In this document: positions 18,244-26,979 of the stretch, piece after piece
Numbering within the stretch: position 1 is the first letter of the stretch
How the letters are laid out: each line of letters begins with the position of its first letter
Source: Granulicella aggregans
Lineage (GTDB): Bacteria > Acidobacteriota > Terriglobia > Terriglobales > Acidobacteriaceae
DNA length: 64,000 bases
Reading direction: 5' to 3'
Assembly (NCBI RefSeq): GCF_014203275.1
Contig: NZ_JACHIP010000002.1
Location: 744,001 to 808,000 of the forward strand
Notes under the pieces: generated by a model
Seen by the model: the letters and a program-made list of their open reading frames with translations, nothing else
What the model was told of the DNA's origin: nothing
Databases searched by the model: none
Program-made: the position numbers and the translations under genes

Positions 18244-18626
18244 CACTTCTCCTTAGATTTCAGATTGGGATTCGGTTCTGGGGAATTAAAAACAGGGCCC
18301 TGACGCGCCATCGCCTCCGCGCGCTCTTTCACACGATTCAACTGGTGCTGCCAGTACCGCTCGAAGGTTCCCGCCCACTCGTGCAGCGGCCGGATCGCCG
18401 CCGCGTTGGTCTGGTACAACTTCTGGCGGCCCACACAGCGCATACGGACCAGACCCACATCCCGCAGCACCCGAAGGTGCTTCGAGACCGAAGGCTGTTC
18501 CAGGCCCAGAGCCGCGACAATCTCCCCAACCGGCCGCTCAGAGCCGGCGAGATAGCTCAAAATCTCCCGCCGTCTTGGTTCAGCCACCGCGTTGAATGCG
18601 TCCGACGTCGTGCTTGCTCTTGCCAT
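18243..18626 (-). CDS. ArsR-family transcriptional repressor
   Basis: 127 residues. Winged helix: AFNAVAEPRRREILSYLAGSERPVGEIVAALGLEQPSVSKHLRVLRDVGLVRMRCVGRQKLYQ. No ELCVC-type arsenic site is seen, and the following region (WAGTFERYWQHQLNRVKERAEAM) is the one typical of ArsR proteins paired with SRPBCC genes. It leads the operon and probably represses it through the inverted repeat at 18640-18655. The C-terminal proline/asparagine tail overlaps the next start. Confidence 0.92.
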   Translation of the reverse strand: MARASTTSDAFNAVAEPRRREILSYLAGSERPVGEIVAALGLEQPSVSKHLRVLRDVGLVRMRCVGRQKLYQTNAAAIRPLHEWAGTFERYWQHQLNRVKERAEAMARQGPVFNSPEPNPNLKSKEK

Positions 18627-18639
18627 GCCGGAACATTAC

Positions 18640-18655
18640 ATTCCGATATAGGAAT
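18640..18655. promoter_or_regulatory. ArsR operator candidate
   Basis: ATTCC (18640-18644), spacer GATATA, GGAAT (18651-18655), starting 14 bp upstream of the arsR start on the minus strand. The AT-rich centre could overlap a -10 element. Binding by the ArsR protein is inferred from position. Confidence 0.5.
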
Positions 18656-18740
18656 ATGTCAAGGCCGGCTTTCTCCAATTGCGAAATTTCACTCGCGAGA
18701 AAGTCTTTATCGAAGACCTGTCACTTTCTTGCGGGCGCGC

Positions 18741-19361
18741 TCAAGCTTGTGCAGCGGAAGCAGACGCCAGTCCGCTCAGCATCACCTCGAGCGTCTCCTG
18801 AGCATCGCGCCTCGCTTGCTTCGTCCCTTCAATCCGGCTGATCACCAGCGACCCTTCCAGCATCGAGATCACCGCATTCGCCGTCCTTTTCGCATCGACA
18901 TCACCGCGCAGCTCGCCACTCGCGACTCCGTCCTCCAGGATCCCCAGCAGCCGCGCCTTCCACGCTCCCATGAAATCCTTCGCTTGCGCCTGAACTCCCT
19001 CGCAACCGGATTCGGAGTACGCCGCCACGTTCAGCAGGGGACATCCGCCCGGCACCGGCGACGGAATCTCCACAAACGCCTTCACTACATGCATCAGCCG
19101 AGGAATCGCGCCCGAAACCTTGTCCAGATCGACGATGCGAGCGGCCACAGCCTCCTGCATCGCGTACCGGAACGCCGCCACCGCCAGCTCTTCCTTGCTC
19201 GCAAAGTGCCGGTAGATGCCACCCTTCTCCAGCCCCGTCGCCTGCATCAGGTCCTGCATGGAGCAGCCCGCGAAGCCGCGCTGATTGAAGACAGGCGCCG
19301 CCTTCGCGATAATCATTTGCCGAGTCAGCTCTCCTTTGCTCATTCCGACCTCGTTTTTCAT
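18741..19361 (-). CDS. TetR/AcrR-family regulator of the adjacent efflux gene
   Basis: About 206 residues from ATG 19361 (GGGGGAG upstream; ATG 19343 is an alternative). The N-terminal HTH reads TRQMIIAKAAPVFNQRGFAGCSMQDLMQATGLEKGGIYRHFASKEELAVAAF. The C-terminal domain includes GGCPLLNVAAYSESG, typical of the TetR_C_6/YxaF-like group. It is divergent from a DHA2 exporter, and a perfect palindrome sits between them, so it should repress both until it binds a toxic compound. The residues that bind ligand are not evident. Confidence 0.92.
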   Translation of the reverse strand: MKNEVGMSKGELTRQMIIAKAAPVFNQRGFAGCSMQDLMQATGLEKGGIYRHFASKEELAVAAFRYAMQEAVAARIVDLDKVSGAIPRLMHVVKAFVEIPSPVPGGCPLLNVAAYSESGCEGVQAQAKDFMGAWKARLLGILEDGVASGELRGDVDAKRTANAVISMLEGSLVISRIEGTKQARRDAQETLEVMLSGLASASAAQA

Positions 19362-19417
19362 CTCTCCCCCGAAAATTTGCACCCTGCCGCCCATTTAAAT
19401 AATCAGATGCAGGAATA

Positions 19418-19431
19418 AGACCGAACGGTCT
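19418..19431. promoter_or_regulatory. TetR operator palindrome
   Basis: AGACCG-AA-CGGTCT (19418-19431) is a perfect dyad midway between the tetR and MFS starts. The GACCGNNCGGTC form is a known half-site pattern for TetR regulators next to drug-efflux genes. It is likely the operator for both directions. Confidence 0.75.
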
Positions 19432-19476
19432 CAAATATACGCCCCGCGCAGCCGACGGGCAGATCTAGGGAGAACC

Positions 19477-21090
19477 ATGGCAACCGCCGTCCTCACACCG
19501 CCGCAAACAGCCGTGCAACGGGCGGGAATCAATCCCTGGGTCATTGCCCTCACGGTGACGATCGCCACGTTCATGGAATTGCTCGACACCTCCATCGCGA
19601 ACGTGTCGCTCCCCTACATCGCCGGCGGTCTTGGCCGTTCTTACGACGAAGTCACCTGGATTCTGACCACCTACCTCGTCGCCAACGCCGTCATCCTTCC
19701 CATGTCCGCGTGGCTCTCCCGTGTCTTTGGCCGCAAGAACTACTACATGGCCTGCGTGGCCCTCTTTACCATCACCTCGTTCTTCTGCGGCATCGCTCCC
19801 AGCCTCAACATCATGCTGATCGCACGCGTGCTGCAGGGCATCGGCGGCGGCGGCCTCGCTCCCGTCGAGCAGGCGATCCTGGTCGACACCTTCGCTCCGG
19901 CCAAACGCGCCTCAGCCTTCGCCCTCTACACGGTTGCCATCGTCACCGCGCCCGCCATCGGCCCGGTGCTCGGCGGATGGATCACCGACAACTACAACTG
20001 GCGCTGGGTCTTCTTTATCAACATCCCGATTGGGCTCATCTCGCTCTTCCTTACGAACCGCTTCGTCCACGATCCCCCGTCCTTCGCCGAGGAGCGCAAG
20101 ACCGTCCGTACCGACGGCAAGCTGAAGATCGACGGCATCGGCATCGCCCTCATCGCTCTCGGCTCTGCCTGCCTTGAAGTCCTTCTGGACCGCGGCCAGA
20201 TCGACGACTGGTTCGGATCTCGCTTCATCGTCGCGATGTTCGTCGTCGGCGTAGGCTGCCTCACCGCTGCCGTCTTCTGGGAGCTCAATCACCCCGACCC
20301 GGTCATCGACTTCCGCCTGCTCAAGATCCGCAACTTCGCCATCGCAAACTTCTTCTACTTCATCTTTGGTGTCGGCCTCTTCGCCTCCACTACGATGATC
20401 CCGCAGATCCTGCAGACCCTCTACGGCTATCGCGCCATCGACGCCGGCCTGGTCCTTGGGCCCGGAGCTTTCGTCATCACGCTGCTCGCTCCCGTAGGAG
20501 CGCAACTCGTCCAGCGCCAGATCATCCACCCCAGGATCCTGCTCTTCGGAGCGGTCATGGTCGTGGGCATCTCGTTCCTTCACTACAGCCACTTCAACCT
20601 GCAGACCGACTACGAGCACTACGCTCTCGCCCGCGCGCTTCAGGGTCTCGGCTACGCCTTCTTCTTCGTGCCGCTCACCGTTATCGCTTACTCGCAGCTA
20701 ACCCCGGCGCAGAACAACAAGGCGTCCTCGCTGACCAACTTCTTCCGCAACTGGGGTGGCAGCTTCGGAATCGCGCTGATCACCACCGTCAGCGAGCGCC
20801 GCCAGAACTTCCACCAGGCCCGCACCGGCAACAATCTCGCGCCTTCCTCAACCGCGCTGCAGGACAACATTCACAGCACCACCGCCTACCTGCAGGCGCA
20901 CGGATTCTCCCACGCCGACGCAGTCACAGCAGCCTATGGGCGGCTCTACGAACAGCTTCACAACCAAACGCTGCTGCTGGCGTTCATGGATTGCTTCTTG
21001 ATCATCGGCGTCATGACGCTCATCGCCGCCCCCATCGTGCTGCTGACGAAGAACTTCAAGGTCGGCGGAAAGGCTCCCGCCGGGCACTAA
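19477..21090 (+). CDS. DHA2-family MFS multidrug exporter (EmrB/QacA type)
   Basis: 537 residues with about 14 hydrophobic segments. Motif D1 (MELLDTSIANVSLPYIAGGLG) in helix 1, motif A-like WLSRVFGRKNY, motif B (LIARVLQGIGGGGLAPVEQAIL) and motif C (AIVTAPAIGPVLGGWITDNYNWRWVFFINIP) identify the EmrB/QacA 14-TM group. It exports drugs or lipophilic toxins using the proton gradient. No EmrA-type adaptor gene is beside it. A TetR repressor and palindromic operator lie directly upstream. Confidence 0.95.
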   Translation: MATAVLTPPQTAVQRAGINPWVIALTVTIATFMELLDTSIANVSLPYIAGGLGRSYDEVTWILTTYLVANAVILPMSAWLSRVFGRKNYYMACVALFTITSFFCGIAPSLNIMLIARVLQGIGGGGLAPVEQAILVDTFAPAKRASAFALYTVAIVTAPAIGPVLGGWITDNYNWRWVFFINIPIGLISLFLTNRFVHDPPSFAEERKTVRTDGKLKIDGIGIALIALGSACLEVLLDRGQIDDWFGSRFIVAMFVVGVGCLTAAVFWELNHPDPVIDFRLLKIRNFAIANFFYFIFGVGLFASTTMIPQILQTLYGYRAIDAGLVLGPGAFVITLLAPVGAQLVQRQIIHPRILLFGAVMVVGISFLHYSHFNLQTDYEHYALARALQGLGYAFFFVPLTVIAYSQLTPAQNNKASSLTNFFRNWGGSFGIALITTVSERRQNFHQARTGNNLAPSSTALQDNIHSTTAYLQAHGFSHADAVTAAYGRLYEQLHNQTLLLAFMDCFLIIGVMTLIAAPIVLLTKNFKVGGKAPAGH

Positions 21091-21099
21091 GCCGCTGCG

Positions 21100-21130
21100 G
21101 CAGTACCGCGTGAATCACGCGCGATACTGC
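21100..21130. terminator. hairpin after the MFS gene
   Basis: GCAGTA (21100-21105) pairs with TACTGC (21125-21130), and CGCGTGA with TCACGCG inside it. The element overlaps the last codons of the convergent cupin gene, so it may end the exporter transcript. Confidence 0.45.
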
Positions 21131-21510
21131 TCGTCCGTAACATGCTCGAGCCAGTCCACCGACCTGCCATCTACCTTCTCCGCAATTGCGACATGACTCA
21201 CACCAGTCGTCGCCGTAGCTCCATGCCAGTGCTTCTCCCCCGGCGCGAACCACACCACATCACCGGGACGAATCTCTTCCACCGGACCGCCGTCGCGCTG
21301 CGTCCACCCGCAGCCAGCCGTCACGATCAATGTCTGCCCCAGCGGATGCGTATGCCAAGCCGTACGCGCACCCGGCTCGAAGGTCACTGTCGCTCCGCCA
21401 ACCTTCGCAGGCTCCGCCGCCTGAAACGGCTGATCTATCCGTACCGCTCCGGTGAACCAATCCGCCGGTCCCTTGTTCGAAGCCTGCGACCCAACTCTCT
21501 TGATCTCCAT
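21115..21510 (-). CDS. cupin-domain protein
   Basis: 131 residues from ATG 21510 with AGGAGA upstream; the frame continues to 21546 without a ribosome site. A single cupin barrel holds both signature motifs: [20 protein letters not shown] (metal-binding HxH) and [28 protein letters not shown]. The layout resembles the small stress-linked cupins related to carboxymuconolactone decarboxylase partners. The reaction is unknown. It may be cotranscribed with the upstream aldo/keto reductase, although a hairpin separates them. Confidence 0.88.
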   Translation of the reverse strand: MEIKRVGSQASNKGPADWFTGAVRIDQPFQAAEPAKVGGATVTFEPGARTAWHTHPLGQTLIVTAGCGWTQRDGGPVEEIRPGDVVWFAPGEKHWHGATATTGVSHVAIAEKVDGRSVDWLEHVTDEQYRA

Positions 21511-21543
21511 AAAGTCTTCTCCTGAAAGTTCTGATGCACAACA

Positions 21544-21572
21544 CAAGGGGCCTCCGCATCGAAGGCCCCTTG
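21544..21572 (-). terminator. terminator after the aldo/keto reductase
   Basis: CAAGGGGCCT (21544-21553) and AGGCCCCTTG (21563-21572) are perfect 10-bp arms with a 9-base loop, between the aldo/keto reductase stop and the cupin start on the minus strand. Confidence 0.65.
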
Positions 21573-21594
21573 CTGCGATCCTACTCGCCTGCAG

Positions 21595-22617
<1,023 letters not shown>

Positions 22618-22786
22618 TCACGGCCCGTTCACTGCCCTTTCTCATCTCCAAGCCTACGCAACCACCCCTGAAAGCCGGTATCCCGATCCTGCCAATATCT
22701 TGCCTGATCCTGTCGCCGGTTATGAATTTTGTCAACAAGCCACCGCACTGGAGATACCGTAAGTAAGGAAGAGATAGAGCGACCAG

Positions 22787-23749
22787 ATGACAGCACACTT
22801 TGAACCGACACCTCAGCCTGACAACAAGGCCGTCATAACCCTGCGCGCAACTCTAGCCCGAAAGATCTCCGCGCATTGCCCCACCGAAGGCCCACGCTCC
22901 ACCGCCGTCCCCGGCATGATCCTCACCCGCCGCTCCACACCCACCGCCTGCTGCTCCGCCACCTATGAGCCTCACCTCGTCGTCTTCGTCCAGGGCCAGA
23001 AGCGCATCGACCTCGGCAAGACCACCTTCCTCTGCGATGAGTCCAGCCTCCTGCTCACCTCGGTTGACCTCCCCGTAGTCAGCCAGATCGTCGCCGCCAC
23101 CCCGCAGAAACCTCTGCTCGGCATGCTGCTCAAATTCGACATGCCCACGGTTCGCGAGATTCTAAGCCTGGAGGAGTTCCACACCAACGAACCCGCCGGC
23201 ACCCGCGGCATGGCCATGGGCGTCACCACGCCTGAACTCCTCGCCCCCTGCCTGCGCCTGATGGATCTCCTCGACGCCCCACAGGACATCGCCTTCCTCA
23301 GTCCCATGCTCCACCGCGAAGTCATCTACCGGCTCCTGCGCAGCCCTCAGGGCAAGCACCTCCGCTCCATCGCCACGCTCGGCGAACAGAGCCAGCGCAC
23401 CGCCCGCGCCGTCGAATGGCTGCGAGCAAACTACGCCAAACCCCTCCGCGTCGAAGAGCTGGCCGAGATGGCCCGGATGGGAGTCTCCACCCTGCACCAC
23501 CAGTTCCGCTCTCTCACCGCTATGAGCCCCCTGCAATACCAGAAGCACCTGCGCCTCCATGTCGCCCGCGAGCGCATGCTCCACGACGGCATGGACGCAG
23601 CATCCGCCGCCTTCGATGTAGGCTACGAGAGCGCCAGCCAGTTCAATCGCGAGTACAGCCGCTTCTTCGGCCAGCCACCCATGCGCGACATCAAGTCACG
23701 CCGTCTCGCGATTGCTCCTGAAGCCGAGGTCGCCGCCACCGGCGACTGA
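22787..23749 (+). CDS. AraC-family regulator with AraC_N domain
   Basis: 320 residues, ATG 22787. Residues 30-200 match the AraC_N cupin-like sensor (LTRRSTPTACCSATYEPHLVVFVQGQKRIDLG, LLTSVDLPVVSQI, GMLLKFDMPTVREIL), and the last 110 residues carry two HTH motifs (RVEELAEMARMGVSTLHHQFRSLTAMSPLQYQKHLRLHVAR and DAASAAFDVGYESASQFNREYSRFFGQPP). This is the YqhC-type architecture. The aldo/keto reductase gene transcribed away from it is the likely target, with aldehydes as possible signals. Confidence 0.93.
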   Translation: MTAHFEPTPQPDNKAVITLRATLARKISAHCPTEGPRSTAVPGMILTRRSTPTACCSATYEPHLVVFVQGQKRIDLGKTTFLCDESSLLLTSVDLPVVSQIVAATPQKPLLGMLLKFDMPTVREILSLEEFHTNEPAGTRGMAMGVTTPELLAPCLRLMDLLDAPQDIAFLSPMLHREVIYRLLRSPQGKHLRSIATLGEQSQRTARAVEWLRANYAKPLRVEELAEMARMGVSTLHHQFRSLTAMSPLQYQKHLRLHVARERMLHDGMDAASAAFDVGYESASQFNREYSRFFGQPPMRDIKSRRLAIAPEAEVAATGD

Positions 23750-23896
23750 CACTGGTCCTGCCGAACAACAACGCCAAAGGTGGCCGCATTCACCAGCGCG
23801 CTCGTAGGACACACTCCTGGCCCTCAAACAAATCTCGCTACAATTTGTCTCTTTTCATCCAAATCCCCTTGCACTCGTTTCTTGCTTAATATATAT

Positions 23897-23910
23897 ACCT
23901 ACTAGTACGT
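23897..23910. promoter_or_regulatory. palindrome upstream of the secreted protein gene
   Basis: ACCTACTAGTACGT (23897-23910) is a dyad centred on ACTAGT with 12 of 14 positions symmetric, sitting in an AT-rich TATATATA context 18 bp before the start at 23928. A TetR regulator is encoded at the end of the same unit, and palindromes of this type are usual TetR sites. Autoregulation is therefore likely. Confidence 0.5.
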
Positions 23911-23927
23911 ATTTATTAAGGAGACTT

Positions 23928-24947
23928 ATGAAACCTCTTTCCGGCGCTGCAATCTTTCTTATCCTCCACACATCTCTGTGCATTCCGAACCTCTCCGCCG
24001 AAGCCCGCGAAGCTGCCGCCCAGCAACTCTCCCAGGCCGCCTGGACCTCCGCTCACGTCCAGCATGTCTATGGATTTCCCGACGCCAAACCCAACAAGAA
24101 GGGCACTCTTACGTTAGGCGCGGACACGCTCACCTTCTCCTCAAAGTCCGGCACCACCTCGATCCCGCGCAGTTTGCTAACAGCCGCGAGCGCCGGCAAT
24201 CAGCGAGTCGAGATCTGGGGTGTTGGCGGCAGGATCCTCCGCATGACCATCCCCGACGGCGGCGGTCTTGCGGCAGCAGCGTTCATGCATCATCGCGTCG
24301 ACATGCTCACGGTCGAGTTCAAAGACGCCCACGGCGGCGCGCATTCGGCCGTCTTCGTTCTCCCCGCCAAACAAGCGGAGATTGCCCTGAGCGGCTTCGC
24401 TCTGCCTGCCACGCGAGCCGCCGCCAGCTTCCCCAGCCAGCAGCCGCCAAGCCAGAAGAGCGCCCTGTCCCTTGTTGCTTCAGAGACCTCATGCGGCACC
24501 TCCGTTGAACGCAACAGCGTCCTTATCTCCGAGCCGGACTGGGGCCGCGCCGAAGTGCCAGCCGCCTACCGGGCACTCGTCTACGAGCACATCGTCGACC
24601 GCTTCCGCAAAACAAAAGATGTTGGCCGCGTCTATCGTGACGGCGAACAGGGTGCCGGCTGCCCGCAGTACATCGTCCACATCTCAGTCATGGCATTCAA
24701 GCAGGGCAGCTCCGTGAAGCGCGCGGCCCTTGGCCCCATCGGCTTCTTTGTGGGTACCACGCAGATGAAGTTCGACGCGACCTTCACCCGGGCCACCGGC
24801 AGCGTCATCGGGACCGAGCAGATCAAGGCGACGATACGGGGAGAGTCGGAGAGCACCAACGTCGCGGACCACTTAGCCAAGTCGCTTGCCAAACGCTACA
24901 CGGCTGCAGTGGAACGCTCATGGAAGCTCACCGAGGCGAAGAGCTAG
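23928..24947 (+). CDS. secreted protein of unknown function
   Basis: 339 residues; ATG at 23928 follows AAGGAGAC closely. A signal peptide of about 24 residues ends near NLSAEA. Then come a beta-rich region resembling a PH- or GRAM-like barrel (GTLTLGADTLTFSSKSGTTSIPRSLLTAAS, VEIWGVGGRILRMTIP, DMLTVEFKD) and, after a proline/glutamine linker, a second domain (GTSVERNSVLISEPDWGRAEVPAAYRALVYEHIVDRFRKT, GCPQYIVHISVMAFKQGS). I do not recognise a named family. It heads a likely operon with a small coiled-coil protein and a TetR regulator, under a palindromic operator. Confidence 0.8.
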   Translation: MKPLSGAAIFLILHTSLCIPNLSAEAREAAAQQLSQAAWTSAHVQHVYGFPDAKPNKKGTLTLGADTLTFSSKSGTTSIPRSLLTAASAGNQRVEIWGVGGRILRMTIPDGGGLAAAAFMHHRVDMLTVEFKDAHGGAHSAVFVLPAKQAEIALSGFALPATRAAASFPSQQPPSQKSALSLVASETSCGTSVERNSVLISEPDWGRAEVPAAYRALVYEHIVDRFRKTKDVGRVYRDGEQGAGCPQYIVHISVMAFKQGSSVKRAALGPIGFFVGTTQMKFDATFTRATGSVIGTEQIKATIRGESESTNVADHLAKSLAKRYTAAVERSWKLTEAKS

Positions 24948-24953
24948 GCAGCG

Positions 24954-25178
24954 ATGAAGTACGACGGAGATACCATGACCTGCTGCGATCAGCTACCTTC
25001 AGATAGCGGAGATCAATCCGGAGCCGACATCGTTGAGCTCATGCATCAGCTAAAGGATCTGCGGCTTCTCGTCTCCCACCTTCTAATAGAAAATCAAGAG
25101 CTTCGCTATGCTTTGGTTGAGTCGCGATCGGCCAAACCGGAACAAGTTGAGTCCGGTCGCGACCGATCCCTTTACTAA
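24954..25178 (+). CDS. small coiled-coil protein of unknown function
   Basis: 74 residues, ATG at 24954, six bases after the previous stop; ATG 24975 is an alternative start. The centre (IVELMHQLKDLRLLVSHLLIENQELRYALVE) has heptad-spaced leucines that suggest a short coiled coil or zipper. There is a CC pair near the N-terminus. It ends one base before the start of the TetR gene. Its position between two genes of one unit supports it being real, but no family is recognised and the ribosome site is weak. Confidence 0.45.
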   Translation: MKYDGDTMTCCDQLPSDSGDQSGADIVELMHQLKDLRLLVSHLLIENQELRYALVESRSAKPEQVESGRDRSLY

Positions 25179-25179
25179 A

Positions 25180-25824
25180 ATGAAATCAGGAATGATGACT
25201 GTCGAAAAAACTGCAAATAAGCATGAACTCAAAACCAGGGAGACGCGGGCGCGTCTCCTGCAAGCTGCCGAAACGATCTTCGTTCGTGACGGCTACGAAG
25301 GTGCTGACCTTGGCGAAATCGCCGCTCTCGCCGGCCGCACCAAGGGTGCTATCTACGCCCAGTTCAAGAGCAAGGAAGACATCTTCCTTGCCCTTATCGA
25401 AGAGCGCTCCAACTGCTTTCGGGCGCAGATGGAGAAGTTCCTGTCCGTCTCAACCAACGCCGAAGGCAATCTTGCAGCGCTCCGGTCTTTTTACCTTCAG
25501 CGCACCGCGGACACAGCATGGTCCCTGCTGCTGCTCGAGTTCAAGCTCTTCGCCCTGCGACATCCCGAGTCGAAGTCTCGCCTGCAGAGTCTGAGAAAAG
25601 CATTCATCACTGAAAATGATGAGCAGCGAATCTCCAACATCCTCGGACTTCAACCCAGACAAAAAAACGGAATCAGACTTACATCGGCGGTCGAGGCAAT
25701 CTTTCCTATCATCTCCACCCTGGTCCTCGAGACGCAGTTGGAGACCGCCCTGCTCGACAAAGCGACCATCAAGAGGATCGTTGGTCGCGTCTTCGATGCC
25801 TTGTTTGAGCTTCCGCCCGGTTGA
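25180..25824 (+). CDS. TetR-family transcriptional regulator
   Basis: About 214 residues. The start could be ATG 25180, 25192 or 25195; none has a strong ribosome site, so it may depend on coupling to the gene before it. The N-terminal HTH is clear: TRARLLQAAETIFVRDGYEGADLGEIAALAGRTKGAIYAQFKSKEDIFLALIEE. The ligand domain contains WSLLLLEFKLFALRHPESK, typical of the BetI/AcrR group. It probably represses its own unit through the dyad at 23897-23910. Confidence 0.9.
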   Translation: MKSGMMTVEKTANKHELKTRETRARLLQAAETIFVRDGYEGADLGEIAALAGRTKGAIYAQFKSKEDIFLALIEERSNCFRAQMEKFLSVSTNAEGNLAALRSFYLQRTADTAWSLLLLEFKLFALRHPESKSRLQSLRKAFITENDEQRISNILGLQPRQKNGIRLTSAVEAIFPIISTLVLETQLETALLDKATIKRIVGRVFDALFELPPG

Positions 25825-25841
25825 CGCCTAGCCAACCGGGC
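25815..25841. terminator. bidirectional terminator hairpin
   Basis: GCCCGGTTG (25815-25823) and CAACCGGGC (25833-25841) are perfect 9-bp arms around a 9-base loop. The left arm includes the TetR stop, and the convergent hydrolase gene ends at 25850. Confidence 0.6.
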
Positions 25842-25849
25842 CGTCGGCC

Positions 25850-26785
25850 TCAGTTACCCAGGAACTCCGTCACCGCGTCGACAAACTCCTTCGGCTTCTC
25901 AAGCGAAGGCGCATGCCCGCACTCCGGCACAATCACCAGCTTTGCTCCGGGAATCTTCTCCGCATAGTCCTTGCCATCGGCCAGCGGAACCAGCTCATCG
26001 TTACCGCCCCACACCACAAGGGTGGGGATGGAGATGCCGGCCAGATTCTTGCCAACCACTTCCTTGTCCGTCTCCGGATTGCCCACCAGCAGCCGCTCCG
26101 TCATACCGTCGTTCGCCTTCAGCTTCATCGCGAAGCTCTCGCGGATGAACTCCGGAGTAATGCGCGACTTGTCGTAGAAGACAATCGCCACGCCCGCAGC
26201 ATCGCGTAGGTTTCCAGCGATCGGAATCCGCTGTAACACCGAGTGCAGCGATGTGTGTCCCGCCGCATCTTCAAGTATCAGCTTCTCCGGCTTGGGCAGC
26301 GCAAACTTACCATCGTTCGCTGGAGCCAGCGCCTGCATCGTGTAATTCGCGACAATCCATCCACCAAGACTCTCACCCGCAAGATCAAACTTCTCGACGC
26401 GCAGCGAGCGCAGAAACTCCCCAAGGAAGTCCACATAAGTCTGAATGCTGTAATCGATGAACGGCTTGTCCGACCCGCCAAAACCAATTTGGTCGAGAGC
26501 GATCACACGATGATGCTTGCTCAGCGGCACGATCACATTGCCCCAATCGAAACGCGCCTGGCTTGCAAAGCCATGCACCAGCACCAGCGTCGGCCCCGAG
26601 CCCGAATCGTAGTACGAGATCTTCTGCCCGAAGATAAGCGCCGTCCGATGCGGAGGCAAAGTGTTCTCGGCCGCCAGCGGCGACTGCGCGGGCGGTGCCG
26701 GTTTCACCTGCGCCTCCATCATCGGCGTTAGACCCATTGCAACCGCGCCAACCACCAAGGCATATAGAGAACGACGAAGTTGCAT
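25850..26785 (-). CDS. exported alpha/beta hydrolase
   Basis: About 311 residues from ATG 26785, preceded by GGAGGA. A signal peptide (LRRSLYALVVGAVAMGLTPM) precedes an alpha/beta-hydrolase fold: oxyanion region LVLVHGFASQARFDW, nucleophile elbow AGESLGGWIVA, acid in VVWGGNDELVP and the histidine in PECGHAPSLEKPKEF. It is likely a periplasmic esterase or C-C bond hydrolase; the substrate is unknown. Single-gene unit, convergent with the TetR gene. Confidence 0.9.
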   Translation of the reverse strand: MQLRRSLYALVVGAVAMGLTPMMEAQVKPAPPAQSPLAAENTLPPHRTALIFGQKISYYDSGSGPTLVLVHGFASQARFDWGNVIVPLSKHHRVIALDQIGFGGSDKPFIDYSIQTYVDFLGEFLRSLRVEKFDLAGESLGGWIVANYTMQALAPANDGKFALPKPEKLILEDAAGHTSLHSVLQRIPIAGNLRDAAGVAIVFYDKSRITPEFIRESFAMKLKANDGMTERLLVGNPETDKEVVGKNLAGISIPTLVVWGGNDELVPLADGKDYAEKIPGAKLVIVPECGHAPSLEKPKEFVDAVTEFLGN

Positions 26786-26933
26786 TTGCTCCTCCAAATG
26801 TTACAAATCACTTAAGCCATCAAGCTGCGCCGCTCGAAACACCGTCAAGCTTAGCTCAGCGACGAGTCCCGAGTAAGTTCGTACCGCCTCAGCCGTCCGA
26901 ACCTTTCAGCGATTTAGACTCTACAAGAACCGG

Positions 26934-26969
26934 GTGCCCATCCATAACGATCTCATCGCATGGATGGGA
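26934..26969. repeat. dispersed hairpin repeat, copy 1 of 3
   Basis: CCCATCCAT (26937-26945) and ATGGATGGG (26960-26968) form a 9-bp hairpin within GGGTGCCC-to-GGGAG. The flanks and loop (TCATCGCATG) match, in inverted orientation, the elements at 36362-36400 and 45765-45802. It lies between the aspS stop (26980) and the hydrolase start. Confidence 0.6.
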
Positions 26970-26979
26970 GTGGATCACC

